Positions 13,829-17,345 of a DNA stretch of 17,345 bases are shown one piece after another. Made by a program: the position numbers and the translations under genes. Numbering within the stretch: the first letter of the stretch is position 1; each line of letters starts with the position of its first letter. The notes beneath the pieces are model-generated. The model was not told the origin of the DNA. It ran no database searches and worked only from the letters and a program-made list of their open reading frames with translations. Location: assembly GCA_014871665.1 (NCBI GenBank), contig WGSL01000041.1, positions 1-17,345 on the forward strand, written 5' to 3'. The DNA comes from Collinsella sp. (GTDB taxonomy: Bacteria > Actinomycetota > Coriobacteriia > Coriobacteriales > Coriobacteriaceae).

Positions 13829-14191
13829 TTACTCCTTGGGGAAAACGAGGCCGTCGATGCAAACGTCGACGCGCTCGACCTCAACGCCCACTTGGGCATC
13901 GATGGCGGCGACCACGGCGGCGCGAACAGCCTCGGCGAGTTTCTTGAACGGATAGCCAAAGAACACCACGACACGCACGGTGAGTGCGAGCTTGTCGCCG
14001 ATGACCTCGGCCTCGACCGCCGGCTCGGAAGCGGGGGCCTTGGACGAGAGCATCATGGAGACAAGGTTGGTGGCAAGGTCCTTGACGCCAACGGAGGCGA
14101 TGCCCTCGACATCGGACACGGCGCGCGAGACGATGGCGGTCAGAACATCGGGCGAAATGCCGATACCGTCAATCTTGATTTCCTGGGGCAT
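13829..14191 (-). CDS. Asp23/Gls24 family (DUF322) protein
   Basis: A 120-aa protein of the Asp23/Gls24 family. Conserved features are ISPDVLTAIVSRAVSDVEGIASV (given by position about 12-34), a V/I-rich middle (EAEVIGDKLALTVRVVVFFGYPFKKLAEAVR) described here as about residues 60-90, and VEVERVDVCIDGLVF at the end. Family members are associated with envelope stress or alkaline tolerance and membrane anchoring in Firmicutes; the short form next to nusB (YqhY-like in Bacillus) is linked to fatty-acid metabolism, but its function is not settled. The ATG start has AGGAGG four bases upstream. It lies between efp (24 bp) and nusB (3 bp), so it belongs to the operon. No signal peptide or membrane segment is visible. 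Confidence 0.88.
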   Translation of the reverse strand: MPQEIKIDGIGISPDVLTAIVSRAVSDVEGIASVGVKDLATNLVSMMLSSKAPASEPAVEAEVIGDKLALTVRVVVFFGYPFKKLAEAVRAAVVAAIDAQVGVEVERVDVCIDGLVFPKE

Positions 14192-14215
14192 GAGTCCTCC
14201 TAGAAGAGTTGGTTG

Positions 14216-14779
14216 CTAGACGCGGGAGACGAACTTGCCGTCGCGGGTGTCAACCTTGATGACCTCGCCCTCGTTGAGGTACATGGGGACCTGGATGACA
14301 GCGCCGGTGTCAATCGTGGCCGGCTTGGTGGAACCCTGGACGGTGTCGCCCTTAAAGCCCGGGTCGGTCTGGACGATGGTGGTCTCGATAAACATCGGCG
14401 GGGTCACGCCCATGAGCTCATCGTCGGCGAAGAGCAGCTGGCAAATGTCGTTCTCGCGCAGCCACTTGGAGTTCTCGCCCACCATGTCCTCGGGAACGGG
14501 AACCTGCTCATAGGTCTCGTTGTCCATGAAGATGTAGTCGGCGCCATCGTTGTAGAGGTACTGGAACTCACGGGTGGTGAGCATGACGCTCTCGAACTTG
14601 GTGCCGGCGTTGCAGGTGTTCTCGACGACGCGGCCGCTCTTGATGTCGCGGGTCTTGTAGCGCACAAACGCGCCGCCCTTGCCCGGCTTGACATGCTGGA
14701 ACTCGACGATGGTGTAGACCTTGTCCTTGATGCGGAGACCGAGGCCGTTCTTGAAGTCGGCGGTAGAAATGGTAGGCAT
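14216..14779 (-). CDS. efp: Translation elongation factor P
   Basis: Rescues ribosomes stalled on consecutive prolines. It is 187 aa, the normal length, with the three-domain layout: an N-terminal KOW-like domain with the tip loop KPGKGGA (Lys34 at the position that is modified in many bacteria), then two OB-fold domains. The EF-P signature KGDTVQGSTKPATIDTGAVI is present in the last third. The loop has Gly after PGKG; some actinobacteria use an unmodified Lys in PGKGPA, so the modification state cannot be inferred. I choose ATG 14777-14779 because AAAGG lies five bases upstream and MPTISTADFKNG is a normal start; an upstream start would add 11 unrelated residues. It is the first gene of the efp-to-recN run, behind a TATAAT promoter. 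Confidence 0.96.
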   Translation of the reverse strand: MPTISTADFKNGLGLRIKDKVYTIVEFQHVKPGKGGAFVRYKTRDIKSGRVVENTCNAGTKFESVMLTTREFQYLYNDGADYIFMDNETYEQVPVPEDMVGENSKWLRENDICQLLFADDELMGVTPPMFIETTIVQTDPGFKGDTVQGSTKPATIDTGAVIQVPMYLNEGEVIKVDTRDGKFVSRV

Positions 14780-14836
14780 AGCGACCTTTCTTGTTATGGG
14801 CAGAACGCACAAGCGTCCAAATTACATACGATAGAA

Positions 14837-14842
14837 ATTATA
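14837..14842 (-). promoter_or_regulatory. Promoter -10 of the efp operon
   Basis: A perfect TATAAT on the minus strand lies 58 bp before the efp start, just after the peptidase terminator. A clear -35 at 17 bp is missing. Its position between a terminator and the first gene of a tight gene run supports a promoter. Confidence 0.6.
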
Positions 14843-14872
14843 CACTTGCAGACCGCGCCTGCGGCGAGCGCA

Positions 14873-14916
14873 TAAAAAGAGAACGCGGGGCGCCCGAATT
14901 GCTCCGGACGCCCCGC
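14873..14916 (-). terminator. Intrinsic terminator after the peptidase gene
   Basis: GCGGGGCG/CGCCCCGC (14885-14892 with 14909-14916), extended by about four more pairs, is followed on the minus strand by a T-rich stretch with five T (14874-14878). It begins 22 bp after the peptidase stop and isolates it from the efp operon. Confidence 0.85.
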
Positions 14917-14937
14917 CCAAAAATCTATCGAAATGAG

Positions 14938-16068
14938 CTAGCAGTCGATGACGTGCAGGTCGTGCGGGGTCTTGGTGAAGGGCTCGTAGCCGTTCTCGGT
15001 GACCACGCCGTAGTCCTCCAGGCGCACGCCGCCCACGCCGGGCAGGTAGACGCCAGGCTCCATGGTGACAACCGAGCCGATCTCGATGGTGTTCTTGCTG
15101 CGATTGAAGTTGGGCAGCTCGTGGATGTCGATACCGACGCCGTGGCCCAGACCATGGTTGTAGTAATCGCCATAGCCGGCATCGCCGATGATCTTCTTGG
15201 AAAGCTTGAAAATGTCGTTGCCCTCGACGCCCGGATGGATGGCGGCGACGCACTCCTCGTGCGTACGGCGCACGAGCGCGTACAGGTCAAGCTGCTCCTG
15301 CGTGGGCCCGCCCATCACGACAGTGCGTGTCATGTCGGAGCGATAATCGCAGTAGCCCGCGCCGTAATCCATGAGGACAAAGTCGCCCTTCTCGATCACG
15401 CGGTCGCTCGGGACGGCATGCGGGTTGGCGGTGTTGGGGCCGCTCGCCACGATGGAGCCGAAGGCAAGGCTGTCAGCACCGTTGGCGAACATAAAGTTCT
15501 CGAGCTCGTTGCGTACCTGCTTCTCGGTCATACCGGGCTTAATAAAGCCGAGCATGTGCTGGAAGGCGGCATCGGTGATCGACTGCGCATGGCGCATGAG
15601 TTCAATCTCCTCGGCGTCCTTGATGGCGCGCATCTTGCGGATGTCGTCGTGCATCAGCGGCAGCATACAGGCGACGGAGCGGTCCTCCAGGCCGCGCTGA
15701 ATACCCTGGTAGAAATTAATCTGCATATCGTCCTCGACAGCGCAGACGCGGCATTTGTTGGCCGCGATCTTGCCGGCGACCCAACCGGGGATGGTGCCCT
15801 CATCCATGTCGTAGACCCAGGGGCTGCCGGCGGGCGTGTTCTCCTCAAAGCTGTTGAGGTAGCGCGAGTCGGTATGGAACAGGCACTGGTCAGCCGTAAT
15901 AAACGCCGCGTGCGGGAACTCGAAGGTGTAGTCGAAGACGCCCTTCACGCCCGTGAGCCAACGAAGATTGGCCTCGTCGCGTACCACGATAGCGTCGTAG
16001 CCACGCTCGACCATCAGGGCACGGACGCGCTCGATACGACCGGCAGGACCGGCAGCAAACTCAGACAT
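14938..16068 (-). CDS. M24-family Xaa-Pro peptidase (PepP/PepQ-like)
   Basis: A cytosolic metallopeptidase expected to cleave an N-terminal residue next to proline in peptides or dipeptides. The N-terminal creatinase-like domain (about 1-145) precedes the pita-bread catalytic domain. The five expected metal ligands are all visible: Asp234 in LMDYGAG, Asp245 in SDMTRT, His309 in GLGHGVG, Glu337 in MEPGVY and Glu351 in VRLED. The length of 376 aa is normal. The ATG start has AAAGGA six bases upstream. It lies between the AroB-like gene and efp, a neighbourhood (aroB-peptidase-efp) common in Gram-positive genomes. The 132-bp gap before it contains a TATATA hexamer (16092-16097) without a clear -35 and a 12-bp palindrome (16127-16138). 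Aminopeptidase P versus prolidase cannot be separated by eye. Confidence 0.94.
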   Translation of the reverse strand: MSEFAAGPAGRIERVRALMVERGYDAIVVRDEANLRWLTGVKGVFDYTFEFPHAAFITADQCLFHTDSRYLNSFEENTPAGSPWVYDMDEGTIPGWVAGKIAANKCRVCAVEDDMQINFYQGIQRGLEDRSVACMLPLMHDDIRKMRAIKDAEEIELMRHAQSITDAAFQHMLGFIKPGMTEKQVRNELENFMFANGADSLAFGSIVASGPNTANPHAVPSDRVIEKGDFVLMDYGAGYCDYRSDMTRTVVMGGPTQEQLDLYALVRRTHEECVAAIHPGVEGNDIFKLSKKIIGDAGYGDYYNHGLGHGVGIDIHELPNFNRSKNTIEIGSVVTMEPGVYLPGVGGVRLEDYGVVTENGYEPFTKTPHDLHVIDC

Positions 16069-16126
16069 GCAGATTCCTTTCTTGTTGTCTCTATATAGAC
16101 GGGACGGGTCTCAACCGAACGACGGA

Positions 16127-16138
16127 ATCGCATGCGAT
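16127..16138. other. Palindrome between AroB-like and peptidase genes
   Basis: ATCGCATGCGAT is a perfect 12-bp palindrome that can extend as a short hairpin with a bulge (CGGA/TCCG). There is no T run, so it is not an intrinsic terminator. It could be a binding site. I see nothing else in 16069-16200 except a possible TATATA -10 for the peptidase. Confidence 0.4.
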
Positions 16139-16200
16139 CCGCAACCGATTGGAAACCCGCCCCTCAACATGATACGAAAGACGATGGAAGTCAATAAATC

Positions 16201-17310
16201 TTAGAGAAGTTCTTTACGAGAAGCCAAGTAGGCGTGAGCATGGCGCTCAAGAACCTCGTCCTCAACGTTCGTTAGGCGAATGGCGCCGAGCGCCGCGGGC
16301 AGCGGCAGCATGCTGCGGTTTGAGCGCGCGAACTGCTGCCTACGGAACTCCTCGATATATGCGACAGGCTCCAGATCGAAGGCAAGCTCCTCGATACCAA
16401 AGTCCTCCAGGCAGTCATCGACCTCAAAGACGTAATCGATATCGAAGTCGCAGGCATCATGTGCTAGGCGCGCCTCAAAGCGCATGCCCTCGGATAACAG
16501 CTGATAGGCAGGGACCTGCGAAGCGGCATCGCCCAAGCAGGCGCGCAGGGTACGCTCCCCCGTCTTGCCAAAATCGAGCGCATGGCGAGCGCTCGGGTTC
16601 GTGGCCATCAGTACGTCCTTGCGGGCAGTCTGAGACCATTGAACGGCATTGACGAGCGCGACCTCCTCGCCCGCGAGAATCTCGGGGACGGTCTCAGTAA
16701 ACTGATTCCAGCGGGACTTGCTGCTCGAAAGCATGGTGCCAACAAGTACCACATAGCCGAGCTTAAGGTCCTCGGGGTCCGCCTCGCGAACAAGGTCGAG
16801 GTCACACACGACCAAGCCCGGTTCGGGACGGAAGGCGATAGCGGGAAGCGCATTCGCCGACGAGGCGACGAGCGGCTTCATGGTCGTCGCGACCGTGAGC
16901 ATGGCGTCGAACGTCGTCGGCAACAGCGCGCACTCGGTTCGGCCGCACCACTGGTTTGCGCACCAGCTAACAACCGAGCAAGTTGCGGCATCGCCAACGG
17001 CGACAACCAGATCGTCGCAGGTAATGCCGTTGGCAGACAGGGCGCCAAAGATCGCATCGGCATCGGCCAGCGTGGCACCAGCAGGCGAAACCTCGAGGGG
17101 AAGCTGTGACATGACAAAACCGGCGTCGACCAGCGCATGCTCGACGACCTCACCAAAACGCTCGGATGTGGCGTCGTTCCAAACCACCATCGCACGCTTG
17201 GGCTTGCCCACGGCCGAGGCAAACATACGCGACAGCTCACTAAAAGCGTTAAAGCCGACGCGAACATCGACGCGGCGGTTTTGGAAATTGATCAGTTGAC
17301 GGCGAATCAT
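16201..17310 (-). CDS. 3-Dehydroquinate synthase-like protein, active site degenerate
   Basis: A 369-aa protein that aligns by eye with AroB (about 360 aa) over its length: nucleotide-binding half with LVVAVGDAAT (101-110), LPTT (130-133), Asp-X-Asp after the first domain (CDLDLV, 169-174), DFGKTGERTL (246-255) and SEGM (273-276). In real AroB these read GGGVxGDxxGF, VDSSVGGK, a Glu in the GLAEVIKYG helix, NFGHTxGHA and HGEAVxxGM. Here the zinc-binding His of FGHTxGHA is replaced (GKTGER), the second His is gone (PAYQLLSEGM), the Glu helix reads LKLGYVVLVG, and VDSSVGGK reads MLTVATTMK with only the Lys left. It is therefore probably not a working dehydroquinate synthase. It is intact, so a pseudogene is not obvious. 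Start ATG 17308-17310 lies inside a perfect inverted repeat. Confidence 0.72.
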   Translation of the reverse strand: MIRRQLINFQNRRVDVRVGFNAFSELSRMFASAVGKPKRAMVVWNDATSERFGEVVEHALVDAGFVMSQLPLEVSPAGATLADADAIFGALSANGITCDDLVVAVGDAATCSVVSWCANQWCGRTECALLPTTFDAMLTVATTMKPLVASSANALPAIAFRPEPGLVVCDLDLVREADPEDLKLGYVVLVGTMLSSSKSRWNQFTETVPEILAGEEVALVNAVQWSQTARKDVLMATNPSARHALDFGKTGERTLRACLGDAASQVPAYQLLSEGMRFEARLAHDACDFDIDYVFEVDDCLEDFGIEELAFDLEPVAYIEEFRRQQFARSNRSMLPLPAALGAIRLTNVEDEVLERHAHAYLASRKELL

Positions 17311-17345
17311 AGCAGTCCACGCTCCAAAAGCGTGGACTGCTATGA
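17307..17345. repeat. Perfect 17-bp inverted repeat over the AroB-like start codon
   Basis: Arms 17307-17323 and 17329-17345 are exact complements with a 5-nt loop. In the minus-strand mRNA the AUG of the AroB-like gene lies at the base of the stem. The second arm ends at the window edge, so the repeat may be longer. No T run follows the stem on the minus strand. Confidence 0.9.

Noticed and set aside
14791..16098. 435-codon plus-strand frame opposite the peptidase
   Set aside because: Antisense shadow; the peptidase has all five metal ligands on the other strand.
1..17345. CRISPR array, transposon, phage or defence island
   Set aside because: No spaced direct repeats, transposase, integrase, restriction, toxin-antitoxin or reverse-transcriptase genes are seen; the genes are ordinary metabolic and housekeeping ones.

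Overview
The window looks like a piece of chromosome from a high-GC anaerobic actinobacterium of the class Coriobacteriia, most likely Collinsella or a close relative. This is inferred from the protein flavour, the GC-rich coding sequence and the gene set; no database search was possible. There are 16 protein genes. All but one (a regulator at 8768-9625) lie on the minus strand. A tRNA-Glu(CTC), cut by the left edge, is also on the minus strand. I found no transposase, integrase, phage gene, CRISPR array or defence gene.

The left part (1-1707) holds the partial tRNA-Glu with its own candidate promoter, then cca, the enzyme that builds or repairs tRNA 3' ends. The middle part (1741-9625) is a fructose-type phosphotransferase (PTS) and 1-phosphofructokinase block: two diverged 1-phosphofructokinase paralogues, enzyme I (ptsI), HPr (ptsH), a membrane permease with domain order IIB-IIC-IIA, and a divergently transcribed MurR/RpiR-type regulator. 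Together these encode a full route: PEP to EI to HPr to IIA to IIB to imported sugar (probably fructose to fructose-1-phosphate), then fructose-1,6-bisphosphate. Intrinsic terminators follow both kinase genes and the permease, a weaker one sits between ptsH and ptsI, and a hairpin without a U tract sits between ptsI and the second kinase. The 526-bp gap between ptsH and the permease gene contains two large inverted repeats. The 271-bp divergent gap between the permease and regulator genes contains several overlapping dyads that look like operators.

The right part (9685-17345) is a conserved housekeeping block read leftwards: a degenerate 3-dehydroquinate-synthase-like gene, an M24 Xaa-Pro peptidase, EF-P, an Asp23/Gls24 protein, NusB, exonuclease VII small subunit, TlyA, NAD kinase and RecN. 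From efp to recN the genes are tightly spaced or overlap (2 bp between nusB and xseB, ATGA overlap tlyA/nadK, 11-bp overlap nadK/recN), which suggests one operon starting at a promoter with a perfect TATAAT upstream of efp. The peptidase gene ends in its own terminator.

I do not see a clear new multi-gene system. The points most worth a second look are the AroB-like protein that has lost the recognisable metal and substrate residues, the two big intergenic inverted repeats, the operator cluster between permease and regulator, the 17-bp perfect inverted repeat that buries the start codon of the AroB-like gene at the window edge, and the kinase duplication.
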